Source: Sandaracinaceae bacterium (GTDB taxonomy: Bacteria; Myxococcota_A; Polyangia; Polyangiales; Sandaracinaceae). Taken from it: a stretch of 64,000 nt of DNA. Below the pieces are notes generated by a model that was not told where the DNA came from, ran no database searches, and saw only the letters and a program-made list of their open reading frames with translations. The position numbers and the translations under genes were made by a program. Shown one piece after another: positions 1 through 8,738 of this stretch (position 1 is its first letter; every line of letters begins with the position of its first letter). The DNA lies in NCBI GenBank assembly GCA_020633195.1, contig JACKEC010000014.1, forward strand, positions 434,001 through 498,000, given 5' to 3'.

Positions 1-998
1 CCCCGCTCCCCCGCACGGGGTCCGGCGGGACGCGCTTCCCCGTCGCGCGCGGCGTCTCGGTCCCCGCCGGGGCGTCGGCGATGGTCACCATCCTCCACCG
101 GCCCGTCGCGGGTGAAGACGTCTTGCTGTATCGAGTCGACGCCAACGTCCCGAGCAGCGCCGCCCACCCCTTCCGCGCCGCGCGGCTCGAGAACCGCAGC
201 GGGGTCGATCTCATCGCGGGGCCCATCTCGCTGTTCGCTGGCGGGGAGCTGGTGGGGGAGGGCCTCCTCGGGGATCTCCGCGCGGGGGAGAACGCCTTCG
301 TCCCCTACGCGGTCGACGACTCCACCCACATCGGCTCGGACCGGTCCCAGACCGAGGAGCCCGCTCGGCTCATTGGGCTCGCGGACGGGCGGCTCACCGT
401 CGAGCGGACGGCCACGCTACGCACGACGTATCGCGTCGAGGCGGGTCGCCGCGTCGCCGGCCGCCTCTTCATCCGTCACGACCGCGCCGGCGGCTACGAG
501 CCGGTGGGGCTGCCGCCGCACACCGAGGCGCGCCCCGAGGCGCTGCTCGTGCCCATCCCGCTCGCGCCCGGCGGCGACTCGACGCTCGTGATCGAGGAGC
601 GCCGCCCCGTCCGCGCGTTCGTCGATCTCGTCCGCGACCTGTCCGTGGATCTCGACCCGTACCTCGCGGGGAGCGAGCTCGGCCCGGGCGTCGAGGCGCG
701 AGTCCGAGAGCTCGTCGCCGCGCGCGAGGCGCTCGTCCGGGTGCGCGAGGAGGCGTCGCTCCTCGACCGCCAGCTCGCCGAGGCGGCGCGCCGCACGGCC
801 GAGCTTCGCCAGAGCGTGGCGTCGCTCGACGAGCGCGCGGGGCGGACCATCTCGCCGGTTCGCCGTCGCCTCGGGGACCGGCTCGAGGCGGCGGTCACCG
901 ACTCGGAGCGGGTGGCCGAGCGGCTCGTCGCGATCCGCGCGGACGAGGTCGAGGCGCTCGCGCGCCTGCGGGAGGCCGCGCAGGGGGCAGGGTTCTGA
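1..998 (+). CDS. DUF4139-like domain protein, C-terminal part (runs off left edge)
   Basis: The reading frame is open from base 3 to a TGA at 998, so the gene starts upstream of the window; an internal ATG at 81 is not the true start because the residues before it (TRFPVARGVSVPAG) fit the family. The visible 330 residues resemble the C-terminal half of DUF4139 proteins: a beta-rich part with GPISLFAGGELVGEG, then a segment that ends in a predicted coiled coil rich in Arg, Glu and Ala (about the last 90 residues, REALVRVREEASLLDRQ). No catalytic residues are evident. The family is of unknown biochemical function, so none is assigned. The next gene starts 22 bp downstream on the same strand. 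Confidence 0.7.
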   Translation, partial: PLPRTGSGGTRFPVARGVSVPAGASAMVTILHRPVAGEDVLLYRVDANVPSSAAHPFRAARLENRSGVDLIAGPISLFAGGELVGEGLLGDLRAGENAFVPYAVDDSTHIGSDRSQTEEPARLIGLADGRLTVERTATLRTTYRVEAGRRVAGRLFIRHDRAGGYEPVGLPPHTEARPEALLVPIPLAPGGDSTLVIEERRPVRAFVDLVRDLSVDLDPYLAGSELGPGVEARVRELVAAREALVRVREEASLLDRQLAEAARRTAELRQSVASLDERAGRTISPVRRRLGDRLEAAVTDSERVAERLVAIRADEVEALARLREAAQGAGF

Positions 999-1020
999 GC
1001 GCTTGTGGCAGGATGAGCGC

Positions 1021-1791
1021 GTGAAGCGCCTCCTGCCCTGGCTCGCCACGCTCGCGGTGGCCTGCGGAGCCACCCCGGCCCCCGACGCCGGCGTGACCGA
1101 CGCCGCTGGCGTCGACGCCGCCGCGGACGACGCGGGCGTGACCGACGCGGGCGTGACCGACGCGGCCGTGGCCGACGCGAGCTCGAGCCCCGACGCGAGC
1201 GCCGACGCGGGGCCGCCGCTCCCGTGCACGTGGGACGACGCGCGCCCGCCACCGACGGGCACCGTCCTGTGGCCCGACGTCCTCAGCGCGACCGGCGCCG
1301 ACACCCTGCGCGGGCACGGGCACGACGACGGCCGCGGCCCCGTCGGCTTCTGCGCGGGCACCCCGGTGGCCGGCGAGCCGTTCTACCGCCTCGTCGCGGT
1401 CGGCTTCGAGACCGACGAGGACATCGACGGCGACGGCGACGTGAGCGACGCGCTCCCCGTCGACTTCTGGCGCGACCCGAGCGCCTCCGCGATCGGCGAG
1501 AGCGGCGGACGGGTCAACGTCTACATCGAGGTCGTCGACGAAGCGGGCGTGGTGCTCAACCGGTTCACCGCCCCCGACACGCGCTACGTTCGCGAGCTCC
1601 GCGACGGACCGGTCGAGGCGTTCGATCTGACCGACAAGCCCGCCAACGAGTTCCAGACGAACTTCCCGATGGTGGGCGGTCAGACCGCCGCGGTCTCGAT
1701 GGAGGGCGCCTCCGACCGGGTCTTCAACCTGCGCCTGCCGGTGAACCACCACGTCACGTTCGCCGTCGTCTTCCGGCGCGAGGCGCCCTGA
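1021..1791 (+). CDS. Secreted lipoprotein with Ala/Asp-rich linker
   Basis: A 256-residue protein starting at GTG 1021; an AGGAT Shine-Dalgarno-like stretch lies about 8 nt upstream, which favours this start over the in-frame GTG at 1003. Residues 1-15 form a short lipoprotein signal peptide (KR, hydrophobic core, lipobox AVAC, acylated Cys15). Residues 18-65 are a low-complexity linker of repeated DAGVTDA-like units, of the type seen in many myxobacterial surface lipoproteins. The globular part (about 70-256) contains an acidic stretch DEDIDGDGDVSDA that could bind calcium. I do not recognise a family; the role is unknown. It is expected at the outer membrane or cell surface. Confidence 0.65.
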   Translation: MKRLLPWLATLAVACGATPAPDAGVTDAAGVDAAADDAGVTDAGVTDAAVADASSSPDASADAGPPLPCTWDDARPPPTGTVLWPDVLSATGADTLRGHGHDDGRGPVGFCAGTPVAGEPFYRLVAVGFETDEDIDGDGDVSDALPVDFWRDPSASAIGESGGRVNVYIEVVDEAGVVLNRFTAPDTRYVRELRDGPVEAFDLTDKPANEFQTNFPMVGGQTAAVSMEGASDRVFNLRLPVNHHVTFAVVFRREAP

Positions 1792-1794
1792 GAT

Positions 1795-2862
1795 TCACAG
1801 ATCCTCCACGCTCATCTTCTCGACGACGAGCTGGTTGTAGACCTCCTGGACCTTGTACAGGAGCACCCAGTGCAGGATGCCGCACACGAACGATCCGAAG
1901 GTCAGGCCCACCACGGTGCCCATCTGCGACATGTGGTGGCCGGTCGGCTCGAGCACCTCGTCGACCGCCTCGACGTTCCTGTAGAAGACCCAGAACGACC
2001 ACAGCCCGAAGGTCATCAGCGTCAGCATGACGTCGAGGCCCGGCACGAGGTCGCGGCGCCCGGTGAGGCGTCGCAGCTGTGACGTCGACTGGAAGATCCA
2101 CACGAGCTCGTAGAGGCGGCACGTGGCGATGGTGAGGATGAGGGTCATCGCCGGGTCGCGCGTCTGGTAGTCCCCCGCGACCGGCAGCGGGACGTCGGTC
2201 CGCGCCGCGCGCCGCTGCCAGAACAGCGCGATCCAGAGCGCGAGCGCGCTCAGCGACGTCAGCGCCACCATCACCACGAGCGGCGGCCGCGGGTCGTCGC
2301 GCTGCTCGAGCCGCACGACGACGAGCTCGCTCGTGTCGAGGCTCCGCGCCTCCGCGTACTGGCGCAGCATCACCGGGTCGAGGCGGTCGAAGTCGTACTC
2401 CCCCTCGCGCGAGACGGTCCCGTAGAAGGAGCGCGCGTCGCCGGAGCGCTCCGTGATGTCCTGCTCGACGTCGTACGGACAGCTCCACGAGCAAGACACG
2501 ATGACGCGCGGGTCCTCGGCGAGCGGCACGAGCCGGTCGTAGTAGTCGCCCTCGATCTCGGTGCCGTACCGCATCGTCCCCTCGAACCGGCGGGTGGCGT
2601 AGCTCGGCGCCTCGACGAGCTCGTCGAGCGGGACGGGATCGTCGTGGACGGTGAACAGCGCGATCCCCGTCGGGACGAGGCAGCCCCCCGCGGCGAGGCT
2701 CGCGAGCGCCGCGAGGACCCCGATGAGGATCATCTGCCGCCTCGCGCGCGCCGCGAACAGGTCCTCCCTGCCGAGGCGTCGCGAGCCTTTGAGCGTCGCG
2801 AGCTCCCCCTCGAGCTGCTCGACCCAATGGCGCAGGTGCTCGGTCTCGTTGCGGTAGCCCAT
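1795..2862 (-). CDS. Multi-pass membrane protein with DUF4234-like C-terminus
   Basis: A 355-residue protein. The first 40 residues are a soluble, coiled-coil-like segment (EHLRHWVEQLEGELATLK); hydrophobic segments lie near 43-70, 195-215, 238-257, 276-294 and 315-335. Residues 75-190 would be an extra-membrane domain between the first two helices and contain a CSWSCPYD Cys pair. The part from about 230 onward (RDPAMTLILTIATCRLYELVW, TFGLWSFWVFYRNV) resembles DUF4234, a small helical membrane domain of unknown function. The start ATG at 2862 has GAGGGG just upstream. It is convergent with the preceding lipoprotein gene (3 bp between stops) and divergent from the glycoside hydrolase gene. Confidence 0.65.
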   Translation of the reverse strand: MGYRNETEHLRHWVEQLEGELATLKGSRRLGREDLFAARARRQMILIGVLAALASLAAGGCLVPTGIALFTVHDDPVPLDELVEAPSYATRRFEGTMRYGTEIEGDYYDRLVPLAEDPRVIVSCSWSCPYDVEQDITERSGDARSFYGTVSREGEYDFDRLDPVMLRQYAEARSLDTSELVVVRLEQRDDPRPPLVVMVALTSLSALALWIALFWQRRAARTDVPLPVAGDYQTRDPAMTLILTIATCRLYELVWIFQSTSQLRRLTGRRDLVPGLDVMLTLMTFGLWSFWVFYRNVEAVDEVLEPTGHHMSQMGTVVGLTFGSFVCGILHWVLLYKVQEVYNQLVVEKMSVEDL

Positions 2863-2906
2863 CGCCCCTCGGTGTACGTCATCGAGCGAGGGGACGCCCC
2901 CTCCGC

Positions 2907-2912
2907 TACGCT
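2907..2912 (+). promoter_or_regulatory. TANNNT -10 element (TACGCT) for the glycoside hydrolase gene
   Basis: TACGCT ends 6 nt before the ATG at 2919, so transcription would begin at or next to the start codon. No Shine-Dalgarno is present and no clear -35 box is seen. It matches the set of such boxes found across this window. Confidence 0.45.
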
Positions 2913-2918
2913 GCCCCG

Positions 2919-4169
2919 ATGCGCTGGATGATGGCGGGGCTCCTGATGCTGGTCGGCTGCGACGGCACCCTCGGGACGCACGCGGACGCCGGCGCGCGGG
3001 CGGACGCGGGGCTCGACGCCGCCGTCGACGCGGGCGCGACTCCGGAGATCGACGCCGGCGCCATCGACGGCGCCGCGCCAGACGCGACCGGCGTGGACGC
3101 CGGCCTCGACGCGGGGGCTCCCCCGGCCTCGGACAACCGCTTCGGGATCGGCTTCGTGAGCCCGGGCGACACCGCGCAGCTCGACCTCACCGCCGACCTC
3201 ACCGGCCCGGGCGGGCACGTGAAGCTGATCTTCGATGGCGTCGTCCCGGGGATGAGCGGGCCCCGCGCCGAGTGGGTGGATCGCATCCGCGAGGCCTACG
3301 ACCGCGACCTGGTGCCGGTGGTCCGCTTCGCCCCCGACTGGGGCGACCGCCGGGTCCGCAACCAGAGCGATCCGGGCAGCGACGGGCTCCGCTACACCGA
3401 GCTCGCCGCGAGCTACGTGGCGATCGTTCGGGGGCTCCCGCTCCGCGATGGGCACCGCTTCTACGTCGAGGTCCACAACGAGCCGAACCTCTGTTACGAG
3501 TGGGCGTGTGATCGCGGGCGCTTCGACGCCGATCACATCCCGAGCGAGCGCATCGCGGAGGAGTACGCCTCGCTCCTGCGCGACGTCGGCGACGCGCTGC
3601 ACGCCCTCGGCGACCCGCGGATCCAGGTCGTCAACGGCGGCCTCGCGCCGGGCGGCGTGCGCTGGTGCGAGTGCGCGGGCACGGGCACCGGGGCCTTCGA
3701 AGGCGGAAACACGTCGGCGACGTTCCTCGCCCAGATGGCGGCCGCGGTGCCCGGGGTCTTCGATCGCCTCGACGCGTTCGCGAGCCACTCGTACCCGGCC
3801 GAGGGCGAGGGCTGGGGCTTCTTCGTCCCCTACGATCGAGCGGGCGCGGGGCTGCGCTGGTTCGAAACCGAGCTGCGCACGATCGGCCGCGAGGAGCTGC
3901 CCGTCCTGATGACGGAGACGGGCTGGCCCGCGACGCACGACGGCACGACCTACGGCAGCCGCGACGACGTCGCGGCGTGGACCCGGCAGGCCTACGAGGG
4001 CGTCTGGCTCACGCACCCGAGCGTGCGCGCGATCATGCCGTTCATCCTGCTGGACCGGGGCGGCTCGTGGGACGGGTTCGCGTGGGCCGCGGCCGACGGC
4101 TCGCCGTACCCCGTGTACCGCGAGGTCCGCAACTTGCGCTGCGCCCGGATCCCCGGTCGATGTCCGTGA
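2919..4169 (+). CDS. Lipoprotein glycoside hydrolase of clan GH-A
   Basis: A 416-residue secreted protein. Residues 1-14 end in a lipobox (LVGC, Cys14); 20-70 are a DAG-rich linker; the catalytic domain covers about 73-416. Two motifs typical of clan GH-A (alpha/beta)8 retaining glycosidases are visible: VEVHNEPN with the presumed acid/base Glu188, and LMTETGWP with the presumed nucleophile Glu333. A histidine in FASHSYP (about residue 290) is also typical. The overall look is close to GH39/GH5-like enzymes, but the family and substrate cannot be fixed from motifs alone. It would act on an extracellular polysaccharide from the outer membrane. The neighbours on this strand are also lipoproteins, without an obvious pathway link. 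Confidence 0.8.
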   Translation: MRWMMAGLLMLVGCDGTLGTHADAGARADAGLDAAVDAGATPEIDAGAIDGAAPDATGVDAGLDAGAPPASDNRFGIGFVSPGDTAQLDLTADLTGPGGHVKLIFDGVVPGMSGPRAEWVDRIREAYDRDLVPVVRFAPDWGDRRVRNQSDPGSDGLRYTELAASYVAIVRGLPLRDGHRFYVEVHNEPNLCYEWACDRGRFDADHIPSERIAEEYASLLRDVGDALHALGDPRIQVVNGGLAPGGVRWCECAGTGTGAFEGGNTSATFLAQMAAAVPGVFDRLDAFASHSYPAEGEGWGFFVPYDRAGAGLRWFETELRTIGREELPVLMTETGWPATHDGTTYGSRDDVAAWTRQAYEGVWLTHPSVRAIMPFILLDRGGSWDGFAWAAADGSPYPVYREVRNLRCARIPGRCP

Positions 4170-4244
4170 AAACCGGGACTTCGTGACCGGCTCGACTTCC
4201 GCTACGCTGTGCACGACGCGTACAGCTCGGTAGTGGAGGCAGGG

Positions 4245-6290
4245 ATGAACTTCGACAAGCTTGCAAGGGGCGGCCTCGTCCCGATCGCGCTCCTGGGCCT
4301 GGCCCTCGCGGCGTGCGACCCCGGCTCGGCGCCGCCGCCGCGGCGCGACGGAGGCGCCGGCGGGGACGCCGACGTGACGCCCACAGGCCGTGACACGGAC
4401 GGCGATGGAATCCTCGACGAGTGGGAGGACGCGTCGACCGCGGTGGACACCGACGGCGACGGCACCCCCGACTTCGAAGACCTCGACAGCGACGACGACG
4501 GCATCCCCGACTCGGTCGAGGGCAACCCGGGCAGCTCGGGCATGCCGGTCGACAGCGACTCCGACGGCACGCCGGACTTCCGTGACCTCGACAGCGACGG
4601 CAACGGGATCCTCGACGCGGCCGAGCCGGAGGGCGACCTCGACGGCGACCGGACGCTCGACTTCGCGGACCTCGACGACGACGGCGACAGCCTCTCGGAC
4701 ATCGACGAGATCGGCCCCGATCCCGCGGCCCCGCTCGACTTCGACATGGACGGGATCCCGGACTACCGCGACGACGACTCCGACAACGACACCATCGGCG
4801 ATCTGCACGAGTCGATCCTCGACACGGACGGCGACGGCATCTACGACCGCTTCGATCTCGACTCCGACGGCGACGGCTGGACCGACGCGGAGGAGGCCGG
4901 CGACGCCGACGTGACCACGCCCCCGGTGGACACCGACGGGGATCGCATCCCGGACTTCCGCGACACCGACAGCGACGGCGACGGCCTCAGCGATCGGCGC
5001 GAGCGCGAGCTCGGCACCGCGCGGGACAACGCGGACACCGACGGCGACGGGGTGAGCGACCTCGTCGAGATCGCCGGCTGCCCCGACGGCGACGCGAGCT
5101 GCGCGATGGACGCCACGGACCCGACGAGCAGCCCGCGCGCGCGCGGCGACTTCGTGTTCGCGGAGCCCTACATGATGCCGCCCATGCCGCCGCGCGACAC
5201 GCTCGACTTCGCGACGGACATCCGCGTCGCCGACGTCTACTTCCTGATGGACACGACGGGCTCGATGGGCGGCAGCATCGCGAGCCTCCGGACCAGCCTC
5301 GCCACCTTCATCCCGCGCGTGCGGATGGAGATCCCGGACGTGTGGATCGGGATCGGTGACTTCAAGGACTACCCGGTGACGTCGTACGGCGGCTCCACCG
5401 ACTTCGCGTACCGCAACCTGCAGAACGTCACCGCCGTCGAGGCGGACGCGATCGCCGCGCTCAGCGGCTACAACGCGAGCGGCGGCTACGACGGCCCCGA
5501 GAGCCACGTCCCGGCGCTCTGGGCGGTCGCGACGGGCATGGGCCTCGCGGGAACCAGCGGCACCGCCGCGCCGCCCGGCTGTCCGGCCGGGCAGTGGGGC
5601 TATCCGTGCTTCCGCTCGGGCGCGGTGCCGATCGTGATCCTCATCACCGACGTCACCATGCACAACGGGCCCGGCGGCACCAACGCGTACAGCGACGCGC
5701 TGCTCGGCGGCCACGCGCCGACGTTCGACGAGGCGGTCACCGCGCTCACGATGAACAACATCCGCGTCATCGGCATCGGGCAGGGGAGCGGCGGCATCTC
5801 CGACATGAACGCGATGTCCACCGCGACCGGCGCGGTCGACGGCACCGGCGCTCCGCTGACCAGCGTCTGGAGCGGCGGCGCGATCGGCGACACCGTCCTC
5901 ACCCAGATCCAGATCCTGTCGAACACGAGCCGGTTCGACATCTCGGTGAACTACGTGGATGACCCGTCCGACACCGTCGAGACCTTCTCGGCCTTCGTCG
6001 ATCACATCGAGGCGAACACCGTGGGCGACGCGGCCCGCGGCTGCGATCCGCGGATGGCGGACGACACCAACGGCGACGGCTACCCGGACACGTTCCGTGC
6101 GGTCGAGTCGGGCACCCGCGTGTGCTTCGACATCATCGTGAAGCAGAACGACACGGTGATGCCGACGACCGTCCCGCAGCTCTTCATGGGCACGCTGCGC
6201 GTCCTCGGCGACGGCTTCACCGAGCTCGACTCGCGCGACGTCTTCTTCCTCGTGCCGCCGGAGCCCGAGGACCCGGGCGGACCCGACTGA
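4245..6290 (+). CDS. Lipoprotein with thrombospondin-3-like Asp repeats and VWA-like domain (copy 1)
   Basis: A 681-residue protein. ATG 4245 is chosen over GTG 4209 because GGAGGCAGGG lies just upstream and because it gives a clean signal peptide with lipobox LAAC (Cys24). About residues 48-300 are dense repeats of DTDGDGxxD / DSDGDG type (thrombospondin type 3 or Ca-binding). From about 325 a von Willebrand factor A-like domain begins, with the metal-site motif DTTGSMGGS and a following helix. A segment YPCFRSGAVPIV inside this domain is shared with the next gene. The C-terminus (about 640-681) is a beta-rich tail. Role: probably a calcium-stabilised surface adhesin or binding protein; the ligand is unknown. 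A TACGCT box at 4203-4208 may be its -10. Confidence 0.75.
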   Translation: MNFDKLARGGLVPIALLGLALAACDPGSAPPPRRDGGAGGDADVTPTGRDTDGDGILDEWEDASTAVDTDGDGTPDFEDLDSDDDGIPDSVEGNPGSSGMPVDSDSDGTPDFRDLDSDGNGILDAAEPEGDLDGDRTLDFADLDDDGDSLSDIDEIGPDPAAPLDFDMDGIPDYRDDDSDNDTIGDLHESILDTDGDGIYDRFDLDSDGDGWTDAEEAGDADVTTPPVDTDGDRIPDFRDTDSDGDGLSDRRERELGTARDNADTDGDGVSDLVEIAGCPDGDASCAMDATDPTSSPRARGDFVFAEPYMMPPMPPRDTLDFATDIRVADVYFLMDTTGSMGGSIASLRTSLATFIPRVRMEIPDVWIGIGDFKDYPVTSYGGSTDFAYRNLQNVTAVEADAIAALSGYNASGGYDGPESHVPALWAVATGMGLAGTSGTAAPPGCPAGQWGYPCFRSGAVPIVILITDVTMHNGPGGTNAYSDALLGGHAPTFDEAVTALTMNNIRVIGIGQGSGGISDMNAMSTATGAVDGTGAPLTSVWSGGAIGDTVLTQIQILSNTSRFDISVNYVDDPSDTVETFSAFVDHIEANTVGDAARGCDPRMADDTNGDGYPDTFRAVESGTRVCFDIIVKQNDTVMPTTVPQLFMGTLRVLGDGFTELDSRDVFFLVPPEPEDPGGPD

Positions 6291-6398
6291 TCGGAGCCGC
6301 GGCCCCGCGGGCTCCTCGTGAGCCCGCTCACGACAGGTAGCTGCAAGGGTTCGGAGCGATCCGGGCCCTCGCTATTCTCTCCGCGCTGGAGGTTCGTA

Positions 6399-8084
6399 GT
6401 GCGCCGTACCCTGCTGTTGGTCTCGATGTTCCTTGTCCTCGGCTGCGAGGTCGGCGGCCGACGCGGTGACGCGGGACCTGGCGGGGGCCCCGACGCCCGC
6501 ATGGTCGTGTCGTGCTCGAGCGACGCCGACGCCGACGGCGACGGCATCTACGACGAGTTCGAGACGTCGCAGGACTGGGAAGGCGACGGGACGCCGAACT
6601 ACCAGGACACCGACAGCGACGGGGACGGCTACCTCGACGCCGAGGAGCACGGCACGGCGGACGGCTGCACCGCGATCGACACCGACGCGGACGGCATCTT
6701 CGACTACCTCGACCTCGACTCGGACGGCGACGGCCTGAGCGACGAGGAGGAGCGCACCCGCTTCTTCACCGATCCGCGCAACCCCGACAGCGACGGCGAC
6801 GGCTTCATCGATCTCGCCGAGGCGGCGACGGGGACCGATCCGAACGACCCGACCAGCCGGATCCCCGAGGACACGTTCTACGTGGTGCTCCCCTACAACG
6901 GCGACCCGGACGAGCGCGAGCTCGTGTTCGGCACGAGCATCCGCAAGGCGGACGTCTTCTTCATGCTCGACGGCACCGGCTCGATGAGCAGCGAGCGGAG
7001 CCGCCTCGTGTCGAGCCTCAGCACCATCGTCACCGAGATGACCGCGGTGCTGACCGACGTGGGCGTCGGCTTCGGCGGGTTCGCCGGCTTCGGCGGCCGG
7101 GGCGCGGGCGGGTGCACGACGATCCTCGGGATCGAGTCCTGCGCGGACGGCCCCGAGGGCGACGAGCCGTTCCGCCTCGACCAGGTCATCACGACCAACC
7201 CCGCCGAGATGCAGGCGGGCGTGATGCGCCTCCACACCGACTACGGCGGCGCGACCTGGGCGAGCAGCAACGAGGCGATGTACCTCGCGGCGACGGGGGA
7301 GGGCTTCCAGCCCTGGCTCGGCCCGCAGCGCTGCCCCGCGATCCCCGACGAGGAGGGCCGCCGCTACGGCTACCCCTGCTTCCGGCCCGGCGCGCTCCCC
7401 ATCCTCGTCGCGCTCACCGACACCTCGTCGAAGAACGGCCCGCTGACGAGTGGCAGCGGCACCTACGACGCCAGCGGCTTCACGATGAGCCCGCGCGGCC
7501 CGCACACCTACGAGGAGACCCTCGCGGCGGTGAACGGCATCGGCGCCCGGGTCATCGGGGTCATCAGCGGCGAAGAGGTGAGCTCGCCGACGCCCATCTC
7601 CCAGTTCGAGACGTGGGCCCGTGAGACGGGCACCGTCGACGCGAGCGGCAACCCGATCACGTTCATGATCTCGGGCGACGGCAGCGGCCTCGACTCGCGC
7701 ATCGTCGACGCCATCCGCATCCTCGCCGAGGAGACCCCGCAGGACATCGACGCCGAGGCCCGCGACGGTGAAGACCGCCCGATGGAGATGGGCGTCGACG
7801 CGCGCATGTTCATCAAGCAGATCACGCCCGTCTCGTTCTTCGACGGCACGAGCAACGTCGAGTGCCCGATGACCGGCCGCTGCGACGACCAGATCTTCTA
7901 CGACGTCACGCCCGGCCAGACGGTTCGCTTCAGGGTCCGGTTCCTGAACGACTTCCAGGAGCCCCGCTCGTTCGCGCAAGTCTTCTTGGCGACCATCTTC
8001 GTGCTCGGCAACGGCGTCGCCGAGCTCGACGCCCGCGAGGTCGTCATCGTCGTCCCGGCAGGCTCGGTCCCGATTCTGATCTAG
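6399..8084 (+). CDS. Lipoprotein with thrombospondin-3-like Asp repeats and VWA-like domain (copy 2)
   Basis: A 561-residue paralogue of the preceding gene. GTG 6399 is preceded by GGAGG at 6388-6392 with a 6-nt spacing and gives the signal peptide RRTLLLVSMFLVLGC (Cys16). Asp-rich DTDSDGDG repeats fill about residues 40-160, fewer than in copy 1. The VWA-like domain starts near 180 with DGTGSMSSE at the metal site; YPCFRPGALPIL matches the copy-1 segment. The C-terminal beta-rich tail (FLATIFVLGNGVAELDAREVV) is also shared with copy 1. A TATTCT box at 6373-6378 is a possible -10. Its stop codon lies in the arm of a strong hairpin. Role as for copy 1: cell-surface binding, unproven. Confidence 0.75.
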   Translation: MRRTLLLVSMFLVLGCEVGGRRGDAGPGGGPDARMVVSCSSDADADGDGIYDEFETSQDWEGDGTPNYQDTDSDGDGYLDAEEHGTADGCTAIDTDADGIFDYLDLDSDGDGLSDEEERTRFFTDPRNPDSDGDGFIDLAEAATGTDPNDPTSRIPEDTFYVVLPYNGDPDERELVFGTSIRKADVFFMLDGTGSMSSERSRLVSSLSTIVTEMTAVLTDVGVGFGGFAGFGGRGAGGCTTILGIESCADGPEGDEPFRLDQVITTNPAEMQAGVMRLHTDYGGATWASSNEAMYLAATGEGFQPWLGPQRCPAIPDEEGRRYGYPCFRPGALPILVALTDTSSKNGPLTSGSGTYDASGFTMSPRGPHTYEETLAAVNGIGARVIGVISGEEVSSPTPISQFETWARETGTVDASGNPITFMISGDGSGLDSRIVDAIRILAEETPQDIDAEARDGEDRPMEMGVDARMFIKQITPVSFFDGTSNVECPMTGRCDDQIFYDVTPGQTVRFRVRFLNDFQEPRSFAQVFLATIFVLGNGVAELDAREVVIVVPAGSVPILI

Positions 8085-8112
8085 GTCGAGGCGCGACAGC
8101 GCCCCGACCTAG
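8081..8112 (+). terminator. Hairpin at the stop codon of the second VWA lipoprotein gene
   Basis: The arms 8081-8094 and 8099-8112 pair over 13 of 14 positions around a GACA loop. The TAG stop (8082-8084) is in the left arm. There is no T run, so it may act as a factor-assisted or GC-type terminator. Confidence 0.5.
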
Positions 8113-8175
8113 CCCGTGCCCGTGCCCGAAAAAGCCCGTGCCCGTGCCCGTGCCCGTGCCCGTGCCCGAAAAAAC
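8113..8175. repeat. CCCGTG hexanucleotide tandem repeat with A-run spacers
   Basis: Two blocks of perfect CCCGTG units (two, then five copies), each closed by CCCGAAAAA or CCCGAAAAAA, lie between the hairpin of the VWA gene and the end of the convergent lipoprotein gene. The block structure suggests duplication of a (CCCGTG)n-CCCGA5-6 unit with slippage in copy number. Confidence 0.8.
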
Positions 8176-8202
8176 TGCCGCCGGACCAACAACGATCCGA
8201 GG

Positions 8203-8640
8203 CTACGGCGTAGCCGCCGCCCACGTCCCGTTGCGCAGCATCGTGCACTCCGCCGACGCGGTGCTGAGCTGGTACTGCCCGTTGCCGTCGTAGTAGTGCC
8301 GGACCGTGCGGCCGAGGTTCGGGTTGCAGGTCCCGAGGCGCGCCTCGGTCGGGCACGGGTCGGTCCCGAGCGTCCCCTCCATCGACGTGCACTGCTCGCG
8401 CAGCGCATCCTCGCTGGAGGCCTCGGCGAGGTCGTAGACGATGCACTGACCGAGGGACGTGGAGGAGGCGTCGCAGGTTCGCGTCTCGCGCGGGCCCTCG
8501 GCTTCGGCCGCCGCCCCCGTGGAGGCAGCGCTCGAGCCCGAGCCGGAGGAGTCGTCCGAGCCGCCGCAGGCGATGATGGCCACCAGGGTGGACCCGGACG
8601 CGATGAGTCGAAGAGCCTTGAAGAGCTGGGTGGTGTTCAT
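8203..8640 (-). CDS. Small Cys-containing secreted lipoprotein
   Basis: A 145-residue protein. The start at ATG 8640 gives a signal peptide (MNTTQLFKALRL, hydrophobic core) with lipobox AIIAC and Cys25; an upstream in-frame GTG at 8658 would only add residues before the positive n-region. Residues 26-55 are a Ser/Gly/Ala linker. The mature part carries six Cys (TCDAS, QCIVYD, EQCTS, DPCPT, GTCNP, ECTM), suggesting disulphides in an exported domain. No known family is recognised. It is convergent with the VWA genes and separated from them by the CCCGTG repeat. Confidence 0.65.
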   Translation of the reverse strand: MNTTQLFKALRLIASGSTLVAIIACGGSDDSSGSGSSAASTGAAAEAEGPRETRTCDASSTSLGQCIVYDLAEASSEDALREQCTSMEGTLGTDPCPTEARLGTCNPNLGRTVRHYYDGNGQYQLSTASAECTMLRNGTWAAATP

Positions 8641-8726
8641 GAGCCTGGACCCACGCAAGGGCGGCGCCGCGGCTGATCCTCCACGTTCGAGGAGGCCGTC
8701 ACGGTCGCCGGCGCGGTTGTCCCGGC

Positions 8727-8732
8727 TAGACT
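8727..8732 (+). promoter_or_regulatory. TANNNT -10 element (TAGACT) for the PCP_red-like gene
   Basis: TAGACT ends 6 nt before GTG 8739 and no Shine-Dalgarno is present, so a leaderless transcript is predicted. No clear -35 is seen. Confidence 0.45.
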
Positions 8733-8738
8733 CCGGCG

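Noticed and set aside
2730..6005. A very long minus-strand open frame opposite the lipoprotein genes
   Set aside because: It is Arg/Val/Ala-rich with no domain, lies opposite genes with clear signal peptides and motifs, and is a normal by-product of third-position GC.
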